Assembly (NCBI RefSeq): GCF_001693775.2
Contig: NZ_MBEW02000003.1
Span: forward strand, 1 to 64,000
Source of the DNA: Criibacterium bergeronii
GTDB lineage: Bacteria > Bacillota > Clostridia > Peptostreptococcales > Filifactoraceae
Length of the DNA stretch: 64,000 bases
Reading direction: 5' to 3'
The stretch's first letter is position 1, and each line of letters opens with the position of its first letter. The notes beneath the pieces were generated by a model, which saw only the letters and a list, made by a program, of their open reading frames with translations, had not been told where the DNA came from and did no database searches. This document shows positions 57,242-64,000 of this stretch, piece after piece. The position numbers were made by a program, and so were the translations under genes.

Positions 57242-57475
57242 GTGGTATCAAAATCACATTATAATGAGATTGCAAATAAATATAAACTTACAAAGAGAGA
57301 ACGACAACTAGGATTTTTAAAATTAGCTGGATTTTCAAATTACAGAATTACTCAATGCTATGGAATATCCGTTATGACTGTTAAAAAACATTTTACTCAT
57401 ATATATGAAAAAATGTTTGTTCACGGAAGAAAAGAATTTGTGCAATTATTTGAAGAAGAAATTAAAATTGTATAG
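57242..57475 (+). CDS. Orphan LuxR/GerE-type helix-turn-helix regulator
   Basis: 77 residues that are essentially one DNA-binding domain: LTKRERQLGFLKLAGFSNYRI then YGISVMTVKKHFTHIYEK and GRKEFVQLF follow the LuxR pattern, with ISVMTVKKH as recognition helix. There is no receiver or sensor domain. GTG 57242 with GAGGAG seven bases before is preferred over ATG 57221, which overlaps the upstream gene. Probably regulates, or is held by, the membrane protein encoded just upstream (inference). Confidence 0.72.
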   Translation: MVSKSHYNEIANKYKLTKRERQLGFLKLAGFSNYRITQCYGISVMTVKKHFTHIYEKMFVHGRKEFVQLFEEEIKIV

Positions 57476-57517
57476 GATTTGAATAATAGTATAAAAAATA
57501 CAACTATTAAATTTATT

Positions 57518-57553
57518 TTTAACTTCGCATAATATGTATTATGCGAAGTTAAA
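57518..57553. repeat. Perfect 16-bp palindrome with loxP/dif-like layout
   Basis: Arms at 57518-57533 and 57538-57553 are exact complements around ATGT. Read as 13-8-13: TTAACTTCGCATA, ATATGTAT, TATGCGAAGTTAA; each arm matches the loxP arm at 11 of 13. Read as 11-6-11: ACTTCGCATAA, TATGTA, TTATGCGAAGT, close to Firmicutes dif. No T-run follows on either strand, so it is a poor terminator. Confidence 0.7.
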
Positions 57554-57575
57554 GTAGAGAATTTTTGCTTTTTTG

Positions 57576-57626
57576 TAAAATATAGCCGATATTTATCGCA
57601 TTTTGCAAAATATCGGCTATATTTTA
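57576..57626. repeat. 19-bp inverted repeat
   Basis: The arm 57576-57594 is the perfect complement of 57608-57626, with a 13-base loop. The core is AGCCGAT/ATCGGCT. It is followed by TATTGC on the plus strand, not a T-run. It lies 22 bases from the loxP/dif-like palindrome. Confidence 0.7.
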
Positions 57627-57653
57627 TATTGCTAGTATCTTTTCTGTGCGGTT

Positions 57654-57675
57654 AAACGCGTTCTGACGTGTTTTT
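57654..57675 (+). terminator. Small terminator-like hairpin
   Basis: AAACGCG pairs with CGTGTTT (one G-T) around TTCTGA, with the T-run continuing. It may end the HTH gene transcript. Confidence 0.45.
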
Positions 57676-57749
57676 GTTTCGGTATAAAATTATTGTAAAA
57701 TGTTGGGAAATCTTGTAAAATAATATTTGTTAGCTAGATATTATTTTTA

Positions 57750-58349
57750 TTGATTATATCTGACAGATACTATTCAAATCAATTAATAGCCCCTACCACA
57801 ACAGACGACAGTGTTAAATGTATAGGTCGCCTAAAAATGATACAGAATAATGGCTATAAAATTAGAAATTCTTCATTAAAAACCTTCAAGCAAGCTATTA
57901 ATGACGTCTATAGATTACTAATAGAGCTATATTCAAAATTTTCGGAATATAAATTTGTATCAGAAGAACAGTTTTTTGCGATATTTTACAAGTTAAGACA
58001 TATACTTGTATGGGATATGGTATTTTTAGCATACAAGGATAACAAATTAGCTGGATTTTTGATATCTGTACCTAATCTATCAGATTTAACAAATAGCATT
58101 TCTTTAATAAATTTATTAAAAATATTTATATACAAAAAAAGGCCTAAAGAATTTATCATACTCTATTTAGGAACAGGAGAAAAACATCTAGGTATTGGAG
58201 GAGCCTTTGCACAATTATCAAAAGAGTATCTGCAAGAGCATAATTGCACCGGTATCGGAGCTTTAATACACGAAAATAAATCAGGCTCATATTACAAAAA
58301 TCTTATAGTAGATAGATATGATTACATATTGATGAAACTTGATTTATAA
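57750..58349 (+). CDS. GNAT-like acetyltransferase, probably N-terminally truncated
   Basis: 199 residues from a TTG with no ribosome site; ATG 57838 (MIQNNGYKIRN) is an alternative, also weak. The part from GYKIRN onward (WDMVFLAYKDNKLAGFLIS, LGTGEKHLGIGGAFAQL) resembles the C-terminal half of large clostridial GNAT proteins of about 370 residues. The normal N-terminal half is missing and is replaced by AT-rich repeat sequence, so this may be a remnant rather than a working gene. Confidence 0.5.
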   Translation: MIISDRYYSNQLIAPTTTDDSVKCIGRLKMIQNNGYKIRNSSLKTFKQAINDVYRLLIELYSKFSEYKFVSEEQFFAIFYKLRHILVWDMVFLAYKDNKLAGFLISVPNLSDLTNSISLINLLKIFIYKKRPKEFIILYLGTGEKHLGIGGAFAQLSKEYLQEHNCTGIGALIHENKSGSYYKNLIVDRYDYILMKLDL

Positions 58350-58354
58350 AATAA

Positions 58355-58397
58355 AAAGCATAGAGTCGCTCAAATTAATTGAACAATTCTATGCTTT
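58355..58397. terminator. Terminator shared by the GNAT fragment and htpG
   Basis: AAAGCATAGA (58355-58364) pairs with TCTATGCTTT (58388-58397). A-rich and T-rich flanks let it work in both directions between converging genes. Confidence 0.75.
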
Positions 58398-58402
58398 ATT
58401 TA

Positions 58403-60286
58403 CTAGCTAAACAACAAATCTGAAATGTCATTTGTAAACTTAATAGTATCTGCAACCGGCAAACCTTCTATTAATAAGGCTTGGTTATATAATACCTCTG
58501 TAAGTTTTTTAAATTTTTCTTTATCGTTTTCATAGAACTCTTTTAGTTTATCAAACGCTTTATTTTCAGCATTTATTTCAAGCACTTTTTCTGCTTTTAC
58601 ACCGGCACTTTGAGGCATAGCATTTAAAGTCTTTTCCATTTCAATACTTATAGGACCCTTGGTAGAGAAACATACAGGATAATTTTTAAGTCTTGTAGAT
58701 ACAACTACGTCACTTACATTGTCCTTTAATAGAGTTTTCATTTCATCAAGCATTGATTTAGAGTCTTTTGTCTTTTCTTCGCTTTCTTTATTTTCTTCAT
58801 CAAGAGCCTGTATATCTGAGTCTGAGGCAGACTTAAAGTGCTTACCATCATATTCGTGTAGAGTCTGTATAGCAAATTCGTCCACTTCCTCATCGAAGTA
58901 TAATACCTCATAGCCTTTTTCTAATAATAGCTCAATTTGAGGTATTTTTTTGATTTTTTCTATGCTTTCGCCAGTTGCGTAGTAGATTTCTTTTTGGTCT
59001 TGTTTCATTCTTGACACATATTCTTGAAGTGTAGTATATTTGCTGTCGTCCAATGAAGACTTAAACATTACAAGGTCTTTTATTTCGTCTTTGTCTTTGC
59101 CGTAAGAGTCATATACGCCAAATTTTAAGCTACGGGAGAACGTCTGATAAAATTTATCGTAGTTTTCTCTATCGTTTTTAAGCATTGTTTCAAGCTCAGA
59201 TTTAATCTTGGATTTTATTCTCTTAGCTATAAGCATAAGCTGTCTGTTGTGCTGTAGGGTTTCTCTTGAAATATTAAGTGATAAATCGTCTGATGAAACT
59301 ACCCCACTTATAAATCCGTAGTAGTCAGGTAAAAGTTCTTCACATTTATCCATTATCAACACATTGTTTGCATAAAGCTGTAAGCCTTTTTTGTAGTCCT
59401 TGCTGTAATAGTTAAATGGCATCATCGATGGAATATATAGTATTGCGGTAAATCTAACTGCCCCATCGGCTACTAAATGTATATATTTTAATGGCGTATC
59501 GAAACCGAAGTGTTTTTCGTTGTAAAAATTAATGTAGTCTTTATCTTCCAGTTCATTTTTATTTTTTCTCCAAATAGGTACCATGGAGTTGATTGTATCT
59601 ATTTCTGTGTAATCTTCGTATTCCTCTTTATTGTCTTCCTTTGGTCTTGACTTAGATATTTCCATTTTAATAGGATATCTTATAAAATCAGAATATTTTT
59701 TAATCAACGAACGTAACTTATATTCTTGAAGATATTCATCAAAATTGTCGTCCTCTGTGTTATCTTTTAGATATAGTGTAATTATAGTTCCTGGAGTATC
59801 TTTTTGAGCATCTTTAACCTCAAAACCATCTTCTCCTTCACTAATCCACATATGGGCACTATCCTCAACTACAGATTTGGATAGGACAGTTACTTTTTTA
59901 GCCACTATAAATGCCGAATAAAAACCGACACCAAATTGACCTATAATGTCATAATCCTCTTTTATTTCATTTTCTTGCTTGAACTTGAATGAACCACTGT
60001 TAGCAATAATACCCAAGTTGTTTTCAAGCTCCTCTTTAGTCATACCTATACCGGTATCTTCAATAGTTATAGTTCTATTATCTTTGTCAAATGAAACTTG
60101 GATATAATAGTCATCCTTGTTAAAGGTTTGATTTTCATCAGATAAATTTTTGTAGTAAAGCTTATCTATCGCATCACTGGAATTAGATATTAATTCTCTA
60201 AGAAATATATCTTTATTTGTATAAATAGAATTTATCATTAAATTTAGAAGTCTTTTAGACTCTGCTTTAAATTGTTTTTTAGCCAT
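58403..60286 (-). CDS. htpG: Hsp90-family chaperone HtpG
   Basis: 627 residues: N-terminal GHKL ATPase ([36 protein letters not shown]), middle domain with the [13 protein letters not shown] catalytic-arginine region, and a C-terminal dimerisation domain. ATP-dependent client folding in the cytosol. AAGGAG start. It has its own promoter overlapped downstream by a CIRCE-like operator, so heat-shock control by HrcA is likely. Confidence 0.97.
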   Translation of the reverse strand: MAKKQFKAESKRLLNLMINSIYTNKDIFLRELISNSSDAIDKLYYKNLSDENQTFNKDDYYIQVSFDKDNRTITIEDTGIGMTKEELENNLGIIANSGSFKFKQENEIKEDYDIIGQFGVGFYSAFIVAKKVTVLSKSVVEDSAHMWISEGEDGFEVKDAQKDTPGTIITLYLKDNTEDDNFDEYLQEYKLRSLIKKYSDFIRYPIKMEISKSRPKEDNKEEYEDYTEIDTINSMVPIWRKNKNELEDKDYINFYNEKHFGFDTPLKYIHLVADGAVRFTAILYIPSMMPFNYYSKDYKKGLQLYANNVLIMDKCEELLPDYYGFISGVVSSDDLSLNISRETLQHNRQLMLIAKRIKSKIKSELETMLKNDRENYDKFYQTFSRSLKFGVYDSYGKDKDEIKDLVMFKSSLDDSKYTTLQEYVSRMKQDQKEIYYATGESIEKIKKIPQIELLLEKGYEVLYFDEEVDEFAIQTLHEYDGKHFKSASDSDIQALDEENKESEEKTKDSKSMLDEMKTLLKDNVSDVVVSTRLKNYPVCFSTKGPISIEMEKTLNAMPQSAGVKAEKVLEINAENKAFDKLKEFYENDKEKFKKLTEVLYNQALLIEGLPVADTIKFTNDISDLLFS

Positions 60287-60301
60287 ATTTATCTCCTTTT
60301 A

Positions 60302-60328
60302 TTAGCACTCAATTTATTTAATTGCTAA
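60302..60328 (-). promoter_or_regulatory. CIRCE-like HrcA operator upstream of htpG
   Basis: Plus-strand TTAGCACTC (perfect half-site), exactly nine bases, then AATTGCTAA (7 of 9 matches to GAGTGCTAA). It lies between the -10 and the ribosome site of htpG, the usual place for HrcA repression. Confidence 0.68.
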
Positions 60329-60332
60329 TAAT

Positions 60333-60360
60333 ATTTTAACACTTTTTAGCAATTTGTCAA
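60333..60360 (-). promoter_or_regulatory. SigA-type promoter of htpG
   Basis: Minus strand: TTGACA, 16 bases, TAAAAT, immediately upstream of the CIRCE-like element. Confidence 0.65.
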
Positions 60361-60388
60361 TAAATTCTATATTTTTATACAATTTATA

Positions 60389-61063
60389 TTATTTTATTAT
60401 ATCCGGTCTTAATTTTTTAGTTAAAATAATAGACTGTTGCTTTCTCCATTTATCTATCTCCTGATGATTACCACCGACTAATACATCAGGCACTTTTACT
60501 CCGTTAAATTCTTGAGGTCTTGTATACTGAGGATACTCCAGTAAATTATTTTCAAAGCTTTCGGTTTCTACACTCTCCTTTGATGATAATACTCCATCAA
60601 CTTTTCTTGATATTGAGTCAAGCATGACTAGTGCAGGGAGTTCTCCGCCGGTTAATACATAATCTCCTATAGAAACCTCATAGTCAACAATTAAATCGAT
60701 TATTCGCTGGTCTATGCCCTCATAATGACCGCACAAAAATGTTATATTATCCATTTTGGAATATTTTATACACATATTATTATCCAAAACTTTTCCCTTT
60801 GGAGAAAAATATATCAATTTGGTAGTTGGATTTTTTCTCTTTATATCCATATAGCTGTCATATATAGGCTGAGGTGTCATAAGCATACCCTTCCCGCCCC
60901 CAAATGGATAGTCGTCTACTTTTTTATGCTTATTCTTGGAATAGTCTCTTATATTGTAAACATTTACTTTTATTATGCCATTTTTTATAGCATTAAAAAT
61001 AATACTTGAGCCAACATAAGAATAAATAACCTCAGGGAATAATGTCATTACATTGAAAATCAT
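60389..61063 (-). CDS. trmD: tRNA (guanine-N1)-methyltransferase TrmD
   Basis: Makes m1G37 in tRNAs, preventing frameshifts. It has 224 residues with the SPOUT trefoil knot: MTLFPEVI, YPFGGGKGMLM, LCGHYEGIDQRI, YVLTGGELPALVM. It begins directly after the rimM stop. Last gene of the ffh-rpsP operon; rplS, which usually follows trmD, is not here. Confidence 0.97.
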   Translation of the reverse strand: MIFNVMTLFPEVIYSYVGSSIIFNAIKNGIIKVNVYNIRDYSKNKHKKVDDYPFGGGKGMLMTPQPIYDSYMDIKRKNPTTKLIYFSPKGKVLDNNMCIKYSKMDNITFLCGHYEGIDQRIIDLIVDYEVSIGDYVLTGGELPALVMLDSISRKVDGVLSSKESVETESFENNLLEYPQYTRPQEFNGVKVPDVLVGGNHQEIDKWRKQQSIILTKKLRPDIIK

Positions 61064-61561
61064 TTACATACCCTCAATAAGTTTAACTTGCATTATATTT
61101 TTTTCCAAATCAATACTTATTACAAATTCTTTGACATTTGGAATAAGTATTTCTTTTGTATCATAGTCTAAAACTTTTATAACGTCATTTACAGGATATG
61201 ATAATACATCATCAACTTTGCCGATATATTTATCTCCATTGAATACTTCCAGTCCAATTAAATCTCCGATTAAAAATTCGTCCTTAGCCATTTTTCTTTT
61301 ATCTTCATAATCTATGAAAATAAATTTATTTAAAAATTTTTCTATATCCTCTATTTTATCATAGCCTGCTAGCTTACAAATATACATTCCGTTTGCACGT
61401 CTTGAATTTTTTACGTTAAAAGGCTCATTAATTCCTTCAATGTATATTTTTTTATATCCAACAAAGGTTTGTTCATCGTCAGTGTATGGATAGACTTTAA
61501 ATTCGCCCTTTAGACCATGTGCCTTGGTAATTTTACCTATTCTTATCTTCTTATAGCTCAA
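61064..61561 (-). CDS. rimM: 16S rRNA processing protein RimM
   Basis: 165-residue 30S assembly factor that binds S19. N-terminal RimM beta barrel (IGKITKAHGLKGEFKVYP) and C-terminal PRC-barrel domain (DLIGLEVFNGDKYIGKV, ILIPNVKEFV). TTG start with AGGAGG five bases before. A terminator-like hairpin sits between khpA and this gene. Confidence 0.94.
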   Translation of the reverse strand: MSYKKIRIGKITKAHGLKGEFKVYPYTDDEQTFVGYKKIYIEGINEPFNVKNSRRANGMYICKLAGYDKIEDIEKFLNKFIFIDYEDKRKMAKDEFLIGDLIGLEVFNGDKYIGKVDDVLSYPVNDVIKVLDYDTKEILIPNVKEFVISIDLEKNIMQVKLIEGM

Positions 61562-61571
61562 GAAATCCTCC

Positions 61572-61600
61572 TAAAAAGAAAACCACCTCAAGGGTGGTTT
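61572..61600 (-). terminator. Internal terminator/attenuator between khpA and rimM
   Basis: On the minus strand AAACCACC pairs with GGTGGTTT around a five-base loop, followed by TCTTTTT. The hairpin overlaps the khpA stop codon and ends just before the rimM ribosome site, so it should lower rimM-trmD expression relative to rpsP. Confidence 0.75.
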
Positions 61601-61829
61601 ATTCTACAATTTGTAAAACGTAAGCTTTATCTTCTTTAGCAGATGCGGCTTTTAGTATCTTTCTAATTGATTTTGCAATCCTACCTTGTTTACCAAGAAC
61701 CTTACCCATATCAGATTTAGCAACTTTTAACTTTATTACTGTAGTGTTATCTTCTTGCAGTGTCTCAATTTCTACTGATTGCGGTTCATCAACTAATTCT
61801 TTGACTATTACATTAACAAGTTCAACCAT
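61599..61829 (-). CDS. khpA: KH-domain RNA-binding protein KhpA
   Basis: 76 residues, one KH domain with the VLGKQGRIAKSIRKIL GxxG loop. KhpA works with KhpB in post-transcriptional control of cell elongation and division in Firmicutes. TAGGAGG start. The rpsP-khpA-rimM-trmD order is conserved in this phylum. Confidence 0.93.
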   Translation of the reverse strand: MVELVNVIVKELVDEPQSVEIETLQEDNTTVIKLKVAKSDMGKVLGKQGRIAKSIRKILKAASAKEDKAYVLQIVE

Positions 61830-61856
61830 TAGTTTTCCTCCTAAAGTAAAAAGCCT

Positions 61857-62099
61857 TTATTTTTCAATTATGCCAGTTCTTTTTAGTAAAGTCTTTACAA
61901 CTTGAGTAGGCTGAGCACCAGTTGAAAGCCATTTTTTAGCTCTTTCTTCGTCTATTTTTATTTCCTTAGATTGCATAGGATTGTAATATCCTATTTCTTC
62001 GATAAATTTACCATCTCTTGGAGCTCTAACGTCTGCTACTACTATTCTGTAAAATGGAGATTTTTTAGCTCCCATTCTTTTTAATCTAATTTTAACCAT
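61857..62099 (-). CDS. rpsP: 30S ribosomal protein S16
   Basis: 80 residues: [40 protein letters not shown] and [13 protein letters not shown] are S16 signatures. AGAGG ribosome site. Lies 32 bases after ffh. Confidence 0.97.
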   Translation of the reverse strand: MVKIRLKRMGAKKSPFYRIVVADVRAPRDGKFIEEIGYYNPMQSKEIKIDEERAKKWLSTGAQPTQVVKTLLKRTGIIEK

Positions 62100-62131
62100 A
62101 ATCTTTACCTCTTTCTATAATTATATATTTT

Positions 62132-63469
62132 TTACATTCCCATGAAAGGAAATTTAAATTTGTTCTTGCCGGGTTTAGCAAGATTATTAAACTGTTTCAT
62201 CATTTTTTTGGTTTCTTGGAATTGTTTTAGAAGTCTATTAACTTGACTTACTTCAGTTCCAGCACCTTTTGCTATTCTTTTCTTTCTGCTTGCATCTATA
62301 ATGCTTGGGTCAAACCTTTCTTTTTTTGTCATAGATTGTATAATAGCCTCTATTTTCAGTAGTTCCTTGTCATCGATGTCAATATTCTTGATTTGATTTG
62401 ATATACCTGGTATCATTTCCAAAATATTTTTTAACGGTCCCATTTTTTTAATTTGCTGCATCTGAGATAGAAAATCATCAAAATTGAAATCCATTTTTCT
62501 GAACTTCTTTTCCATTTCATCTGCTGACTGGGCATCTACTGAAGAACTTACCTTTTCAATTAGTGATAAGACATCGCCCATTCCAAGTATTCTGTTTGCC
62601 ATTCTATCCGGATAAAACGGCTCTAAATCGCCTAATTTTTCACCAATTGCAGAATACTTTATAGGCTTACCTGTGACAGCTTTTATGGATAAGGCAGCAC
62701 CACCACGGGTATCACCATCAAGCTTGGTGAGTGTGACACCATCTATGCCTAATGCCTCATCAAAGGCTTGTACAATATTTACTGCCTCTTGACCGGTCAT
62801 AGAGTCTACTACAAGCATTATTTCGTGAGGCTTAACACTTGCTTTGATGTTTTTAAGCTCATTCATAAGTGTTTCGTCAATCTGTAGTCTACCGGCTGTA
62901 TCTATGATAACTAAATCATATCCCAATGTCTTAGCAGATTTAATCGCATCAGATGCAATTTGCACCGGGTCATTGGAGCTTTCGTCAGAATAAAATCTAA
63001 CTCCAGCCTGCTTTGACAAAACCTCAAGCTGTTTAATGGCTGCCGGTCTATATACATCACAGGCCACCAGCATTGGATTTTTACCAATACTTTTAAGATT
63101 ATATGCCAGCTTTGCAGAAGTTGTTGTTTTACCTGCACCTTGCAAGCCTACCATCAACACAACAGTTGGCGGATTTGATGAAATGTTGATTTTATTTTGG
63201 ACAGTGCCCATCAAATCTTTCAATTCGTCATTTACTATTTTAATAACCTGCTGACCGGGAGTAAGGCTCTTGGCAACATCTTCTCCTATTGACTTTTCTT
63301 TTACAGTCTTTACAAAATCTTTTACAACCTTGTAATTTACATCCGCCTCAAGTAGAGAAAGCTTTACTTGCCTCATTGCATTATCGACATCTTTTTCGGT
63401 AAGTACACCCTTACCTTTTAGTCCAGAAAGAGCAGATTGAAGTTTACTTGACAATCCTTCAAAAACCAT
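62132..63469 (-). CDS. ffh: Signal recognition particle protein Ffh
   Basis: SRP54 GTPase that targets membrane proteins with 4.5S RNA. It has 445 residues: N domain, G domain (GLQGAGKTTTSAKLA, DTAGRLQID, TKLDGDTRGGAALS) and methionine-rich M domain (MQQIKKMGPLKNILEMIPG). Begins three bases after the ylxM stop, with GGGGA inside the end of ylxM. Confidence 0.97.
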   Translation of the reverse strand: MVFEGLSSKLQSALSGLKGKGVLTEKDVDNAMRQVKLSLLEADVNYKVVKDFVKTVKEKSIGEDVAKSLTPGQQVIKIVNDELKDLMGTVQNKINISSNPPTVVLMVGLQGAGKTTTSAKLAYNLKSIGKNPMLVACDVYRPAAIKQLEVLSKQAGVRFYSDESSNDPVQIASDAIKSAKTLGYDLVIIDTAGRLQIDETLMNELKNIKASVKPHEIMLVVDSMTGQEAVNIVQAFDEALGIDGVTLTKLDGDTRGGAALSIKAVTGKPIKYSAIGEKLGDLEPFYPDRMANRILGMGDVLSLIEKVSSSVDAQSADEMEKKFRKMDFNFDDFLSQMQQIKKMGPLKNILEMIPGISNQIKNIDIDDKELLKIEAIIQSMTKKERFDPSIIDASRKKRIAKGAGTEVSQVNRLLKQFQETKKMMKQFNNLAKPGKNKFKFPFMGM

Positions 63470-63472
63470 AGG

Positions 63473-63823
63473 TTAGTCCCCTTTCTCAAATAACTTTAAA
63501 ATATCATTTAACTGTGACAACTGCGTTTCATTTAGATTTGTAGTATCAGAGTCTAAAAATTCTTCCAATCTTTCTTTAATCTTTTCAGTATTTTCAGTTA
63601 ATTCTTTAAAATGCAATACTTCATCATAATTAGAAAGCTGTTTCTCAGATTTTTTTATACTATCATACACTGCTTGTCTTGATATATCCATCATTTCACT
63701 GATTTCTGCTAAAGACAAGTCCTCTTGATAATATAAATTCATGATAGAAATTTGTTTTTCTGTAAGTAATCCACCATAGATGTCGAGTAATTCGTTCATT
63801 TCAAATACTCTTGTTATATCCAT
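63473..63823 (-). CDS. ylxM: YlxM-family putative HTH protein (SRP-associated)
   Basis: 116 residues, sigma-70 region 4-like HTH: LLTEKQISIMNLYYQEDLSLAEI pattern then ISRQAVYDSIKKSEKQL. YlxM precedes ffh in most Firmicutes and modulates SRP GTPases. ATG 63823 (MDITRVFEMNELLD) with GGTGA before it matches the family start better than ATG 63859. Confidence 0.92.
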   Translation of the reverse strand: MDITRVFEMNELLDIYGGLLTEKQISIMNLYYQEDLSLAEISEMMDISRQAVYDSIKKSEKQLSNYDEVLHFKELTENTEKIKERLEEFLDSDTTNLNETQLSQLNDILKLFEKGD

Positions 63824-63865
63824 TATATCACCATGATGTAAAGTATAATTACTTGACACCCGTAT

Positions 63866-63894
63866 ATTTTATTATAAATATGTCATTCTGTCAA
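63866..63894 (-). promoter_or_regulatory. SigA-type promoter of the ylxM-ffh operon
   Basis: Minus strand: TTGACA, 17 bases, TAAAAT, about 43 bases upstream of the ylxM ATG. Confidence 0.68.
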
Positions 63895-63944
63895 CAATAA
63901 ATTTTAATAAAGTTAAGCATTTTTAAATATTTTCTGATAATTTT

Positions 63945-63982
63945 TCAAAAAATAAAGACTAGCCGTAAATAGGCTAATCTTT
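63945..63982 (-). terminator. Minus-strand terminator of a gene beyond the window
   Basis: On the minus strand AAAGATTAGCC pairs with GGCTAGTCTTT (one T-G) around a seven-base loop, followed by ATTTTTTG. It presumably ends a minus-strand gene lying past base 64000. Confidence 0.65.
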
Positions 63983-64000
63983 ATAAATTTATTTTCTAAG

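Noticed and set aside
1-64000. CRISPR array, insertion sequence or prophage
   Set aside because: No regularly spaced direct repeats, no transposase or integrase gene and no phage structural genes were seen; the TA pair and the 57 kb island are the only accessory-looking parts.

Overview
The window is low-GC, AT-rich DNA with Firmicutes-style signals: strong GGAGG ribosome sites, frequent TTG/GTG starts and TTGACA-17-TATAAT promoters. The gene families (SUF system with SufU, RqcH, ThyX, KhpA, FliD/FliS, YjfB, a CIRCE-like site) point to a motile anaerobic member of the Clostridia. A Peptostreptococcaceae-like origin is a guess from memory; the genus cannot be fixed from sequence alone.

Layout. 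1-3736: end of a SUF Fe-S operon (sufB partial, sufD, sufS, sufU). 3876-11323: a run of + strand genes: DEAD-box helicase, rlmB, NYN-domain RNase, obgE, then four shikimate genes (aroA, aroC, a chorismate mutase-shikimate kinase fusion, aroQ). 11574-15516: minus-strand metG-tatD-popT-like group ending in two terminators. 15725-16364: decayed DUF1445/D-glutamate cyclase-type pseudogene. 16656-26782: nine-gene + strand run (rqcH, MBOAT acyltransferase, DHHW protein, tsaD, ispD, tcdA, birA, prmA, COG4100 PLP enzyme). 26903-29262: long glutamine synthetase, glutaredoxin-like protein, and a tRNA-Arg with an abnormal anticodon loop. 29522-30077: YefM-YoeB toxin-antitoxin pair. 30339-31124: thyX. 31187-31484: a promoter-plus-terminator unit with no convincing ORF. 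31600-43773: purine cluster guaB-purE-purF-purM-purN-purO-AICAR transformylase-purD-purL. 43849-46675: flagellar cap/chaperone operon with a SigD-like promoter. 46813-51815: ECF S component, NnrE-like protein, topA (minus), AEC transporter, DUF3783 protein. 51850-56446: str operon (rpsL, rpsG, fusA, tuf) followed by tRNA-Leu(GAG). 56549-58397: small accessory island (short MotA-like membrane protein, orphan LuxR-type HTH, large perfect inverted repeats, a GNAT-like fragment). 58403-63894: minus-strand htpG under a CIRCE-like operator, and the ylxM-ffh-rpsP-khpA-rimM-trmD operon.

Most of the window is housekeeping. The parts most worth attention are: a loxP/dif-like palindrome at 57518-57553; a tRNA-Arg(CCG) lacking U33; a purine pathway with three non-standard enzymes (Tritrichomonas-like IMPDH, PurF without its N-terminal cysteine, and PurO plus a one-domain AICAR transformylase instead of bifunctional PurH); and the orphan transcription unit before guaB.
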